64,000 nt of DNA, taken from Verrucosispora sioxanthis. GTDB lineage: Bacteria; Actinomycetota; Actinomycetes; Mycobacteriales; Micromonosporaceae. The stretch is taken from contig NZ_SAIY01000011.1 of assembly GCF_010560025.1 (NCBI RefSeq), positions 124,001 through 188,000 on the forward strand, written 5' to 3'. A program made the translations under genes and the position numbers. The notes beneath the pieces were generated by a model. It ran no database searches and was not told where the DNA came from. It worked only from the letters and a program-made list of their open reading frames with translations. This document shows, piece after piece, positions 15,793 through 24,390 of this stretch (positions are counted from its first letter, which is position 1; every line of letters begins with the position of its first letter).

Positions 15793-18258
15793 ATGATCTC
15801 CCGGACCCGTCCCTCCGGGCGTCGACTTCGAACGCTCTCTGCATCCGGAAGTGCCGCGATAGTTGCGGCCCTCGTCGTGTCGTTGCTGCCCAGTCTCGCC
15901 CACGCCGCCGAAACCACCCTGGCTGCGGCTGCCGGCCAGTCCGGCCGGTACTTCGGCGCCGCGGTGGCGGCGAACAAGCTCAACGACGGCGCGTACACGA
16001 CGATCTTGAACCGCGAGTTCAACAGCGTCACGCCCGAGAACGAAATGAAGATCGACGCGACCGAGCCGCAGCAGAACAACTTCACGTTCGGCAACGCGGA
16101 CCGGATCGTCAACCACGCCCTGTCCCGGGGCTGGAAGGTCCGGGGCCACACCCTGGCCTGGCACTCGCAGCAGCCCGGCTGGATGCAGAACATGTCGGGC
16201 ACCGCGTTGCGCAACGCGATGCTCAATCACGTCACCCGGGTCGCGACCTACTACCGCGGGAAGATCGACTCGTGGGACGTGGTGAACGAGGCGTTCGAGG
16301 ACGGCAACAGCGGCGCGCGGCGGGACTCGAACCTGCAGCGCACCGGCAACGACTGGATCGAGGCGGCGTTCCGGGCCGCTCGGGCCGCCGACCCGGGCGC
16401 CAAGCTCTGCTACAACGACTACAACACCGACAACTGGACCTGGGCCAAGACCCAGGCCGTCTACCGGATGGTGCAGGACTTCAAGCAGCGTGGCGTGCCG
16501 ATCGACTGCGTCGGGTTCCAGTCGCACTTCAACGCCCAGTCGGCGTACAACAGCAACTACCGCACCACGCTGTCCAGCTTCGCCGCCCTCGGGGTGGACG
16601 TGCAGATCACCGAGCTGGACATCGAAGGCTCCGGCACCACCCAGGCCAACACCTACCGCAACGTGGTCAACGACTGCCTCGCGGTGCCCCGCTGCAACGG
16701 CATCACCGTGTGGGGCATCCGGGACAGCGACTCGTGGCGCTCGTACGGCACGCCGCTGCTGTTCGACAACAACGGCAACAAGAAGCAGGCGTACACGGCC
16801 ACCCTGGACGCGCTGAACAGCGCCGGCCCCGGCCCGACTCCCACGCCCACCACGCCGGGCCCCACCCCCACCACGCCGGGGCCCACCCCCACCACACCGC
16901 CGCCCTCCGGCTCCGCCAACGAGATCGTCGGCAGCCAGTCGGGCCGCTGCATCGACGTACCCAACGCCTCTCGTGACAACGGCACCCGGGTGCAGCTCTA
17001 CGACTGCAACAAGCAGACCAACCAGTCCTGGACCTACACCTCTGACAAGCAGCTCCGTGTCTACGACAACATGTGTCTCGACGCCGCAGGCTCCGGAAAC
17101 GGCGCCGCGATCCAGATCTACAGCTGCCACAGCGGAACCAACCAGCAGTGGAACGTAAACTCCAACGGCACCATCAGCGGCGTCCAGTCCGGGCGGTGCC
17201 TGGACGTCTGGAGCACCAGCAACGGAGCGCAGGTCCAGCTCTACGACTGCCACGGGCAGCCCAACCAGCAGTTCCGCCTCGTCTCGCTCGGCGGTCCCAC
17301 GACCCCGCCGACCACCACGCCGCCGACCACCACCCCGCCGCCGACCGGTACCTGCAACCTGCCGTCGTCGTACCGGTGGTCGTCGACCGGCGCCCTGGCG
17401 CAGCCGCGATCGGGTTGGGTGTCGTTGAAGGACTTCACCCACGCGCCGTACAACGGTCAGCACCTGGTGTACGGCACCACGCACGACACGGGCACCACCT
17501 GGGGGTCGATGAACTTCGGCCTGTTCTCGAACTGGAACCAGATGGGTTCGGCCAGCCAGAACCAGATGCCCTTCGCCGCGGTCGCTCCCTCACTGTTCTA
17601 CTTCGCGCCGCGTAACGTCTGGGTCCTGGCGTACCAGTGGGGTGGGCCGGCCTTCTCCTACCGCACCTCGACCGACCCGACGAACGTGAACAGTTGGTCG
17701 GCGCACCAGACGCTGTTCACCGGGTCGATCTCGAACTCCAGCACCGGCCCGATCGACCAGGCGCTCATCGGTGACGACCAGAACATGTACCTGTTCTTCG
17801 CCGGGGACAACGGCCGGATCTACCGGGCCAGCATGCCGATCGGGAACTTCCCGGGCAGCTTCGGCTCGAACTACACCACGATCATGACCGACACCACGAA
17901 CAACCTGTTCGAAGGTGTCCAGGTGTACAAGCTCCAGGGTCAGCAGCGGTACCTGATGATCGTCGAGGCGATCGGTTCGCAGGGCCGCTACTTCCGGTCC
18001 TTCACCGCCACCAGCCTCGGCGGTAGCTGGACCCCGCAGGCCACCAGCGAGAGCAACCCGTTCGCCGGCAAGGCCAACAGCGGCGCCACCTGGACCAACG
18101 ACATCAGCCACGGTGAGCTGATCCGGACCAACGCCGACCAGACCATGACCATCGACCCCTGCAACCTGCAGCTGCTCTACCAGGGCCGTTCACCCAACTC
18201 CGGCGGCGACTACGGCCTGCTGCCGTACCGCCCGGGAGTACTGACCCTGCAGCGCTGA
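15793..18258 (+). CDS. secreted bifunctional GH10 xylanase - CBM13 - GH62 arabinofuranosidase
   Basis: An 821-residue exported multidomain enzyme; ATG 15793 has GGAGG seven bases upstream. Signal peptide ~1-38 (ends AHAA). GH10 domain ~45-342 with acid/base Glu166 in WDVVNEAF and nucleophile Glu274 in ITELDIEG. A Pro/Thr linker leads to a ricin-type CBM13 (~373-500) with three QxW-type repeats (QSW, QQW, QQF) and paired Cys. A second PT linker leads to a GH62 domain (~520-821) showing SLKDFTHAPYNG, GPIDQALIGDDQNMYLFF and LFEGVQVYK, the family's conserved acidic sites. It should cut the xylan backbone and remove arabinose side chains, working with the downstream CBM13 esterase/cutinase. Confidence 0.93.
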   Translation: MISRTRPSGRRLRTLSASGSAAIVAALVVSLLPSLAHAAETTLAAAAGQSGRYFGAAVAANKLNDGAYTTILNREFNSVTPENEMKIDATEPQQNNFTFGNADRIVNHALSRGWKVRGHTLAWHSQQPGWMQNMSGTALRNAMLNHVTRVATYYRGKIDSWDVVNEAFEDGNSGARRDSNLQRTGNDWIEAAFRAARAADPGAKLCYNDYNTDNWTWAKTQAVYRMVQDFKQRGVPIDCVGFQSHFNAQSAYNSNYRTTLSSFAALGVDVQITELDIEGSGTTQANTYRNVVNDCLAVPRCNGITVWGIRDSDSWRSYGTPLLFDNNGNKKQAYTATLDALNSAGPGPTPTPTTPGPTPTTPGPTPTTPPPSGSANEIVGSQSGRCIDVPNASRDNGTRVQLYDCNKQTNQSWTYTSDKQLRVYDNMCLDAAGSGNGAAIQIYSCHSGTNQQWNVNSNGTISGVQSGRCLDVWSTSNGAQVQLYDCHGQPNQQFRLVSLGGPTTPPTTTPPTTTPPPTGTCNLPSSYRWSSTGALAQPRSGWVSLKDFTHAPYNGQHLVYGTTHDTGTTWGSMNFGLFSNWNQMGSASQNQMPFAAVAPSLFYFAPRNVWVLAYQWGGPAFSYRTSTDPTNVNSWSAHQTLFTGSISNSSTGPIDQALIGDDQNMYLFFAGDNGRIYRASMPIGNFPGSFGSNYTTIMTDTTNNLFEGVQVYKLQGQQRYLMIVEAIGSQGRYFRSFTATSLGGSWTPQATSESNPFAGKANSGATWTNDISHGELIRTNADQTMTIDPCNLQLLYQGRSPNSGGDYGLLPYRPGVLTLQR
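16909..17280 (+). repeat. CBM13-coding repeat, copy 1
   Basis: The 372-base segment encoding the CBM13 of the arabinoxylanase is matched without gaps by 19390-19761 in the next gene. The encoded modules differ at only about 12 of 124 residues, all conservative (V/I, S/T, D/N). Confidence 0.85.
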
Positions 18259-18291
18259 CGGCGGCAGCTCCGGCTCGGGCACAGCCGGAAC

Positions 18292-18321
18292 GGGCGGGCT
18301 CGGCGCAATCCGGGCCCGCCC
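18292..18321 (+). terminator. weak hairpin after the arabinoxylanase
   Basis: GGGCGGGC (18292-18299) pairs with GCCCGCCC (18314-18321) across a 14-nt loop, 34 bases past the stop. It could attenuate transcription into the cutinase gene rather than fully stop it. Confidence 0.4.
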
Positions 18322-18357
18322 ATCCCTCACACACCCCACCACCAGGAGGTATCGACA

Positions 18358-19776
18358 GTGCGAGGACACGCACACCACCCCCCGCTCGCGGGACGAGATC
18401 ATGCCGGCCGAGTGTCCCCCGGCATTCGGCGTCGGCTGCTCAAGCTCGCCACGGCGGGGCTCGCAGCCGCCGTCGGGATGTTCACCGTGACGGTGGCGAC
18501 CGGGTCCGCATCGGCCGCCGACAACCCGTACCAACGGGGCCCGGACCCCACCCGGGCCAGCGTCGCGGCCGTCAACGGCCCGTTCGCCAACACGTCGGTA
18601 AGCGTCCCGACCGGGTACGGCTTCAACGGCGGCAGGATCTACTACCCGACCGACACCAGCCAGGGCACCTTCGGTGCCATCGCGATCTCACCTGGTTACA
18701 CGGCGTTGTTCTCCGCCGAGCTGGCCTGGATGGGTCCGTGGCTGGCATCGCACGGCTTCGTCGTGATCGGCATCGAGACGAACAGCCGTAACGACTTCGA
18801 CACCGCCCGAGGCACCCAGTTGCTCGCCGCGCTCGACTACCTGACGCAGCAGAGCCCGGTACGCGACCGGGTCGACCCGAACCGGTTGGCCGTCTCCGGT
18901 CACTCGATGGGCGGCGGTGGAGCGCTCAGCGCAGCGATCCGGCGCTCGTCGTTGAAGGCGGCCGTCGGTATCACGCCGTACTCGCCGTCGCAGAACCTGG
19001 CCAACGACCGGGTACCCACGATGGTCATCTCCGGGCAGGCGGACACGGTGGTCACCCCGTCCTACGCCCTCAACCTGTACAACAGCCTTCCGGCCTCGAC
19101 GGAGAGCGTCTACCTGGAGGTCGCCGGCGGGGACCACGGGTTCATGGTCGGACGGTCCAACCCGGTGTTGATCCGGACCATGCTGCCGTTCCTGAAGATG
19201 TTCGTCGACAACGACTCTCGGTACAGCCAGTTCCTCTGCCCGCTGCTGGACAGCAGCGGCGTGGTCACCTACCGCAGCACCTGCCCGTTGCTACCGACGG
19301 ATCCGACCACGCCGCCAACCGGCACCCCAACGCCGACGCCGACCACGCCGCCGACCCCCACGCCGACGCCGACCACCCCACCGCCGTCCGGCTCGGCCAA
19401 CGAAATCATCGGCACCCAGTCCGGCCGCTGCGTCGACGTACCCAACGCCTCCCGCAACAACGGCACCCGCGTCCAGCTCTACGACTGCAACAAGCAGACC
19501 AACCAGTCCTGGACCTACACCACCAACAAACAACTACGCGTCTACGACAACATGTGCCTCGACGCCGCAGGCTCCGGAAACGGCGCCGCCGTCCAGATCT
19601 ACACCTGCCACAGCGGCACCAACCAACAATGGAACGTCAACTCCAACGGCACCATCACCGGCGTCCAGTCCGGACGCTGCCTCGACGTCTGGAGCAGCAA
19701 CAACGGAGCCCAGATCCAGCTCTACGACTGCCACGGACAACCCAACCAACAATTCCGCCTCGCAGCCCTCGCATAA
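18358..19776 (+). CDS. secreted cutinase / polyester-hydrolase-like enzyme with C-terminal CBM13
   Basis: A 472-residue exported enzyme; GTG 18358 has AGGAGG eight bases upstream. Long N-region then signal peptide to about residue 54. The catalytic domain (~55-310) follows the Thermobifida cutinase family closely: NPYQRGPDPT, oxyanion SPGYTA (Tyr114), nucleophile GHSMGGGG (Ser183, Met184), Asp229 in SGQADT, His260 in GGDHGF, and the C-terminal Cys pair FLCP/STCP (294, 309). This family hydrolyses cutin and synthetic polyesters including PET. The conserved substrate-stacking Trp of those enzymes is Tyr208 here (ITPY). A PT linker leads to CBM13 (~345-472), not usual for cutinases. Confidence 0.9.
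   Translation: MRGHAHHPPLAGRDHAGRVSPGIRRRLLKLATAGLAAAVGMFTVTVATGSASAADNPYQRGPDPTRASVAAVNGPFANTSVSVPTGYGFNGGRIYYPTDTSQGTFGAIAISPGYTALFSAELAWMGPWLASHGFVVIGIETNSRNDFDTARGTQLLAALDYLTQQSPVRDRVDPNRLAVSGHSMGGGGALSAAIRRSSLKAAVGITPYSPSQNLANDRVPTMVISGQADTVVTPSYALNLYNSLPASTESVYLEVAGGDHGFMVGRSNPVLIRTMLPFLKMFVDNDSRYSQFLCPLLDSSGVVTYRSTCPLLPTDPTTPPTGTPTPTPTTPPTPTPTPTTPPPSGSANEIIGTQSGRCVDVPNASRNNGTRVQLYDCNKQTNQSWTYTTNKQLRVYDNMCLDAAGSGNGAAVQIYTCHSGTNQQWNVNSNGTITGVQSGRCLDVWSSNNGAQIQLYDCHGQPNQQFRLAALA
19390..19761 (+). repeat. CBM13-coding repeat, copy 2
   Basis: Gap-free match to 16909-17280. The second copy is richer in C-ending codons (CAA/AAC/GTC usage differs), so the copies have diverged mostly at silent sites. 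Confidence 0.85.
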
Positions 19777-19858
19777 CCACCACAACCGAGCCGAGGGCGG
19801 GTCAGGTCTACCGACCCGTGCGGCGGCATCCGAAGACCCTGAGGGTCATGATCGAGAC

Positions 19859-19889
19859 GGGCGGGCCCGGCAACACGCCGGGCCCGCCC
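19859..19889 (+). terminator. strong stem-loop terminator
   Basis: A perfect 13-bp stem (19859-19871 with 19877-19889) and AACAC loop, ~80 bases past the cutinase stop. The rest of the 494-base gap 19777-20270 holds no gene that I can support; a short minus-strand frame near 20034 begins with a hydrophobic stretch but lacks other support. Confidence 0.8.
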
Positions 19890-20270
19890 GCACCATCTCG
19901 ACACGGAGCGGGACCGCTCGGTCCGGTCGCTCCGCCACGCTCGCCGGGGTGGACCGCCGGGTCGGGTGACTCTGGCGTCGTCGTTGGCGCCACCGGCCGA
20001 CGGCCGCACCGACCAGCAGCGCGGCCAGGATCACCGTGAGAGTTCCGGCGCCGTCATCGCACCGGTGGCGGCCAGGGCCCGGGCCGTGCCGTCATCGGCA
20101 GGCTCATGTCCCGCAGCCGGGGGAAATGTGCGACGAACGGATGACGGTTGCTGCCCAGCACCGTGACGTTCCGACGTCGCGCGCAGCCGCGGGGTTTGCC
20201 GTCGGGAGGTTCGGGTAGCGGGCCAGCCAGGGCACCCGACCGCTGTACTACCACCGGGGAGGACTACACC

Positions 20271-21302
20271 GTGACGGTCCGATCGCGCTGGGTGGCTCTG
20301 CTGGGTGGCGGAGCGATGCTGATCGCCACCGCCGGCTGCACGGCCGCCGACGACGGAGGAGCGACTGCGGCACCGACCGCCGCGTCGTCGGCCGCGCCCG
20401 CACCGGCCGCAGCCGACCTGCCACAGATCGTCGCCCGACTACAACCCTCGGTCGTCACCGTTCGGGTCGGGCAGGGTCTCGGCTCCGGGGTCGTGTTCCG
20501 GGAGGGTGGACTGATCCTCACCAACGAGCACGTCGTGGGTGACCAGGAGAACGTGGAGGTCGCTCTCGCCGACGGCACCCGCGTACCGGCCCGGGTGGTC
20601 GCCGCCGACGCCGTCACCGATCTCGCCGTGCTCCGCGCCGAGCGCGCCGACCTGCCGCCCGCGCCGTTCCACACCGAGCTTCCGCCACCGGGTGAGCCGG
20701 TCCTCGCGCTCGGCAGCCCGCTGGGCTTCCTCAACAGCGTCACCGCCGGCATCGTATCCGGTGTCGGTCGGGAGATCCCCGGTTCGGCGGGTCAGGGCAA
20801 CGCCCTGGTCGACCTGATCCAGACCGACGCGGCGATCTCGCCCGGCAACTCGGGCGGCGCGCTCGCCGACTACTCGGGCCGAGTCATCGGCATCAACGAC
20901 GCCTACCTGCCGCCGCAGACCGGCGCGGTGTCAATCGGCTTCGCGATCCCCGCCGCCACCGCCCTGGACATCGCCGACGACCTCCTCGACGACGGCCGGG
21001 TCACCCAGCCGTACCTCGGGGTCGCGGTGGCGCGCCTGACCCCGCAGATCGCCCGGTCGCTGAATGCCGGCACCGACCGGGGTGTCCTGGTCCGCGACGT
21101 CGACGAAAACGGTCCGTCGGCCGCCGCCGGTCTGCGGCCCGGGGACATCGTCACGCAGGTGGCCGGTGAGCGTATCGACACGCTTGAGGCGTTCATCGGT
21201 GCCTTGCGGTCGGTCGAGCCCGGCCAGCCCGTCTCGATGACCTACCTGCGCGGCGGCGACACCCGGCAGACCAGGGTCACGCCGACCGCCGCTACCCGCT
21301 GA
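20271..21302 (+). CDS. HtrA/DegP-like S1C serine protease lipoprotein with PDZ domain
   Basis: A 343-residue protease; GTG 20271 is preceded by GGGGAGGA. The N-terminus is a lipoprotein signal with lipobox ATAGC, so it is anchored outside the membrane. The trypsin-like domain has His in LTNEHVV, Asp in AVTDLAVL and Ser in SPGNSGGA. A PDZ domain follows (~245-335; RGVLVRDVDENGPSAAAGLRPGD). It probably handles misfolded envelope or secreted proteins, fitting its place beside the secreted enzymes. The minus-strand membrane gene overlaps its 3' end in antisense. Confidence 0.93.
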   Translation: MTVRSRWVALLGGGAMLIATAGCTAADDGGATAAPTAASSAAPAPAAADLPQIVARLQPSVVTVRVGQGLGSGVVFREGGLILTNEHVVGDQENVEVALADGTRVPARVVAADAVTDLAVLRAERADLPPAPFHTELPPPGEPVLALGSPLGFLNSVTAGIVSGVGREIPGSAGQGNALVDLIQTDAAISPGNSGGALADYSGRVIGINDAYLPPQTGAVSIGFAIPAATALDIADDLLDDGRVTQPYLGVAVARLTPQIARSLNAGTDRGVLVRDVDENGPSAAAGLRPGDIVTQVAGERIDTLEAFIGALRSVEPGQPVSMTYLRGGDTRQTRVTPTAATR

Positions 21303-22541
21303 GGTCGCCCGGCTCTGGTGTACCTCGGTGCCGGAGTCGACGGCTTCGGCTGCGGCGGCTCGTACGAAGGGTTCCTGCAACGCGGCGGAGATCATGCCCA
21401 GCCGTCGCGCCTCCGCGTCCACGTCCATCCGCTCGATCAACGGCGGACGCTGCTCCAGGCCGGCACCAGTCTCAGGGCGAACGAGTGGTTCCTGCCGCTG
21501 GCGGTGCACCGCGGACAGGATGGCCGCCGCTTCGCCGGCCGCGACCGCCCGGTCCTGGTCCCAGCCCGCCTCGATGGCGCGTCGCCGGGCCGCCGCCTTC
21601 CGGCGCGGGTCCAGTTGGCCTGTGGCCTGCAGTCCATCACCGATTTCCACGCATCGCCGGTACAGCCGCTGGCCGGCGCCCCATGCGACGCCCCGGGCGC
21701 GTTCAGGTCGACGCGGCGGCTGTAACGCGATCGTCGGGACCGCCTGATACAGCAGGTACCAAAGCGCGTGCAGCTGCCGGTACGCCTCGCTCCTGCGCGG
21801 CCAGACACGCAGGTCGTCGACGAACTTCCAGATCGTCGACAGCACGAAGCTCGAACAGGTGAACGACACCGACAGGGTGACGAGGGTTTGTGAGACGACA
21901 GGTTCCGACCATGGCGCGCTGCCATCGGCCAGCTTCAGAGCGATGAAGAATGCCTTGTGGCCGACGTAGGCGCCGCCGAACGCGGCTCCCGCGCTGAGCA
22001 GGCGCATGACGACTTTCAGTCGGGTGCCGGCGTATCTGGCGTAGCCGAGGGACATGCGCAGGATGTCGGCCACGGAGACGGCAAGGTACAGCAGGAACGC
22101 CAGCATGTAGACGCCGACTTCGGGAAGGTCCCCGTACCGGTCGGCGAAGTGCAGGGGCTCGGAGGTCGGGAAGTCCGCCGCCCAGAACATCGTCGCCATC
22201 ACCGTGAACACCACGGCCAGCAGCACCAACCGCCGACGTATCTGCCGCCGTGCTCGCTGCGGGTCACCGAGGTGCAGGAAGAGAAACTGGATGGCGGTCG
22301 CCGTCAGCAGCGCCGAGCCGTGCTCGGCGAGTTTGGCCAGATTCGGTACGCGGGTGAACTGGTCGACGGCGCTGTGGACGGGTGCCCAGCCGACTGTGAC
22401 GGCGAGACCACAGCCCAGACAGATCGCCACGCTCGCCCAGATCTTCTGATCCTTCGGGTCCCGCAGCAGGGCACCCAGCTTGACGACGAGCGCCGCCACG
22501 GCCACGAGCGCGGCGACCACATGACCGACAGCGACCAGCAT
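20931..22541 (-). CDS. multi-pass membrane protein (MAB_1171c-like), extended C-terminus
   Basis: Up to 536 residues, starting at 22541. About seven membrane segments fill residues ~1-240 (LVAVGHVVAALVAVAALVV, AVDQFTRVPNLAKLAEHG, LVLLAVVFTVMATMFW). The cytoplasmic part (~250-410) is helical and charged (WPRRSEAYRQLHALWYLLYQ). This matches the MAB_1171c-type putative transporter family, usually about 400 residues and often beside ImmA/IrrE-like genes. Past residue ~410 (about 21310) the sequence is the antisense of the HtrA gene and looks non-natural, so the true stop may have been lost or a frameshift missed. It starts 13 bases after the metallopeptidase stop. Confidence 0.7.
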   Translation of the reverse strand: MLVAVGHVVAALVAVAALVVKLGALLRDPKDQKIWASVAICLGCGLAVTVGWAPVHSAVDQFTRVPNLAKLAEHGSALLTATAIQFLFLHLGDPQRARRQIRRRLVLLAVVFTVMATMFWAADFPTSEPLHFADRYGDLPEVGVYMLAFLLYLAVSVADILRMSLGYARYAGTRLKVVMRLLSAGAAFGGAYVGHKAFFIALKLADGSAPWSEPVVSQTLVTLSVSFTCSSFVLSTIWKFVDDLRVWPRRSEAYRQLHALWYLLYQAVPTIALQPPRRPERARGVAWGAGQRLYRRCVEIGDGLQATGQLDPRRKAAARRRAIEAGWDQDRAVAAGEAAAILSAVHRQRQEPLVRPETGAGLEQRPPLIERMDVDAEARRLGMISAALQEPFVRAAAAEAVDSGTEVHQSRATSAGSGGRRDPGLPGVAAAQVGHRDGLAGLDRPQGTDERLKRVDTLTGHLRDDVPGPQTGGGRRTVFVDVADQDTPVGAGIQRPGDLRGQARHRDPEVRLGDPAVVEEVVGDVQGGGGGDREAD

Positions 22542-22554
22542 CTGCCGCTCCCGT

Positions 22555-23073
22555 CTAGTGGGTCAACGCCGCTGCGATGCGGTACATCACCGCGGCGGTG
22601 TCCTCGTGCAGGTCTTCGAAGGCGCCTACCTCCTCGACCCTGTCCAACCGAGCTCCCAGGTAGGTAGCCAGCAGTTCGGCGTCCATCTCCTGCTGCTGGT
22701 CGAAGGACGCCGACGATCTGGCCAGTACCGTCTCGACCGGGTCGGCATCACCACGCTCGATCGGCTGTGCGGCACCGTCGACAACCGTCGTGCCGATGTG
22801 CTTCAAAGCGATGTGCATCAGCTCGTGCAACGTCGTCTGGACCTGCAACACGGGCGGCGAGTCGCGGTCGAAGAGGACATAGTCGGCCTCGGCCGTCGCG
22901 ACCCAGAGTCCGCACGGTCCGGTCGGCTCGTCGACGGTCATCGCGACGAGGTGGATCGGGCGACCGCGTTTCTCCTCGAGCGCCGACACCAACGCCGAAA
23001 CGGTCAACGGCACCGGGAGGGCGACATCGAGCCGACGTAGCAGCCGGTGCGCCCGGTGCTTCTGGTGCCACAT
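22555..23073 (-). CDS. ImmA/IrrE-like zinc metallopeptidase
   Basis: A 172-residue protein; start 23073 (MWHQKHRAHRLLRRLD) is chosen over an upstream frame with poor coding character. The zinc-binding motif HELMHIALKH (HExxH) lies near residue 80, and VLQVQTTLHEL before it is typical of the COG2856 family. These peptidases commonly cleave or relieve partner XRE-type repressors in mobile elements and stress responses. An XRE gene lies ~0.9 kb upstream on the same strand, and the membrane gene follows 13 bases downstream, so the three may form one regulatory unit. Confidence 0.85.
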   Translation of the reverse strand: MWHQKHRAHRLLRRLDVALPVPLTVSALVSALEEKRGRPIHLVAMTVDEPTGPCGLWVATAEADYVLFDRDSPPVLQVQTTLHELMHIALKHIGTTVVDGAAQPIERGDADPVETVLARSSASFDQQQEMDAELLATYLGARLDRVEEVGAFEDLHEDTAAVMYRIAAALTH

Positions 23074-23291
23074 CGTCTGTCCTGACCCTCCTGCGGACGG
23101 TGCCCGAAACGCCCTTCGCCCCTGCATCCCTCCGGCCGCCGATGTCAGCGTCCAGCGCTCGCCTGAGCCACGATGGTGGCGGTCGCAGACAGGCAGCATA
23201 GCCAAGCCGGCCGACTCTCAGGGGCCCCGAGCACGTCGGTGGCAGCGGTCCCCCGGGTAGCACGTCCCGGACGGTCGCCGCAAGCGGCAGA

Positions 23292-23915
23292 ATGCGTCAG
23301 GTGCTCGATGCCCGCGACTCCCCCAGCCGGAGCCTCTCCACCCGATTCGCTCGGGTGGTGACCGAGGTGTTCGCGCCAGCGCTCCTGGCCGCGGTCATGC
23401 CGGTCGTCGTCGCCCTGCAGACCAGCGCGCCGGCCGTCGGGCCGGGCCTCGGCTGGGCGCTGGTGGGCGCGCTGTTCTGCTCGGTCATCCCCAACAGCCT
23501 CATCTGGTGGGGAGTCCGCCGAGGGCGCCTCAGTGACCATCACATCCGGGTACGCGAGCAGCGGCGCACGCCGCTGGCGTACGGGCTCCTCTCGGTGCTG
23601 GTCGGCTTGACCCTCCTGGTCGGCTTCCGGGCACCCCGGCCGGTGATCGCCATGGTCGTCGTGATGTTCGCCCTGGGCCTGGCCGTGACCCTGGTGAACC
23701 TGGTGTGGAAGTTGAGCATCCACGCGGCGGTCGCCGCCGGCTCGGCCGCTGTCCTGGTCATCGTCTTCGGACCGGATCTGCTTCTCGCCGCTGCCGGGGT
23801 CGTCCTCGTGGGTTGGTCGCGAGTGGAGCTTCGCGAGCACACCGTCGGTCAGGTGGTCGCCGGAACCACGGTGGGACTCGTCGTGGCGCTGCCGACGTTT
23901 CTGCTGCTCGGCTAG
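23292..23915 (+). CDS. PAP2-like membrane protein, probably degenerate phosphatase
   Basis: A 207-residue protein with about five membrane segments. The late segment reads WSRVELREHTVGQVVAG, close to the SRxxxxxHxxxD motif 3 of PAP2 phosphatases, and WKLSIHAAVA replaces the PSGH motif 2 with only the His kept. The KxxxxxxRP motif 1 is absent. It is therefore either a PAP2-fold protein that has lost phosphatase activity or a divergent lipid-related membrane protein. It is divergent from the metallopeptidase and convergent with the XRE gene. Confidence 0.7.
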   Translation: MRQVLDARDSPSRSLSTRFARVVTEVFAPALLAAVMPVVVALQTSAPAVGPGLGWALVGALFCSVIPNSLIWWGVRRGRLSDHHIRVREQRRTPLAYGLLSVLVGLTLLVGFRAPRPVIAMVVVMFALGLAVTLVNLVWKLSIHAAVAAGSAAVLVIVFGPDLLLAAAGVVLVGWSRVELREHTVGQVVAGTTVGLVVALPTFLLLG

Positions 23916-23947
23916 GCCCTGAGTCGACAGGGCTGGGGAACGTCCTG

Positions 23948-24367
23948 CTACCGCGTCGGCCGGCCCCGACGCGCCGACTTGTTGCGAGCCTCCAACGCGG
24001 CGACCTGCTCCACGATCTTGCGCAGGCTGGCGCGCGGGACGCCCGGTGGCAGCCCGCGCGCCAGCACCGTGATGGTCGCCAGGTCGGCGTCGTCAAGCTC
24101 GCCGGGCTCGGACTCCACCACGGGATCGAAGAAGTAGTTGGGCTGCACCCGGAAGAAGTTCGCCAACTGCTGGATCGCCGAGCGCGAGGGGTTGTCCCGC
24201 TCACCGCTGAGCAGATAGTTCACGTAGCTGGTCGACAGCCCCGTTCCCTTGGCGACATCATCCGGGGAGTACGGCTCGCCGGTACCTGGCTTGACATGCG
24301 TGTCGATCAGATGTCTGAGCCGCGCCGCGAAGGACGGTCCACCCTCGTCTGCGCCACCGTCCGCCAT
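23948..24367 (-). CDS. XRE-family helix-turn-helix regulator
   Basis: A 139-residue regulator; start 24367 has GGGAGGA upstream. The helix-turn-helix covers ~15-75 with DDVAKGTGLSTSYVNYLLSG and NPSRSAIQQLANFFRVQPNYFF. The C-terminal part (~85-139) is helical and basic at its end (KSARRGRPTR). It is similar to XRE regulators encoded near ImmA-like peptidases in actinomycetes. Three CCAC-containing repeats directly upstream (24391-24480) are likely operator sites for autoregulation. Confidence 0.9.
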   Translation of the reverse strand: MADGGADEGGPSFAARLRHLIDTHVKPGTGEPYSPDDVAKGTGLSTSYVNYLLSGERDNPSRSAIQQLANFFRVQPNYFFDPVVESEPGELDDADLATITVLARGLPPGVPRASLRKIVEQVAALEARNKSARRGRPTR

Positions 24368-24390
24368 GACCGTCCTCCCATCCCAGCGCG

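Noticed and set aside
23292..23915. Active PAP2 phosphatase
   Set aside because: Motif 1 (KxxxxxxRP) and the PSG of motif 2 are missing, so activity is not supported.
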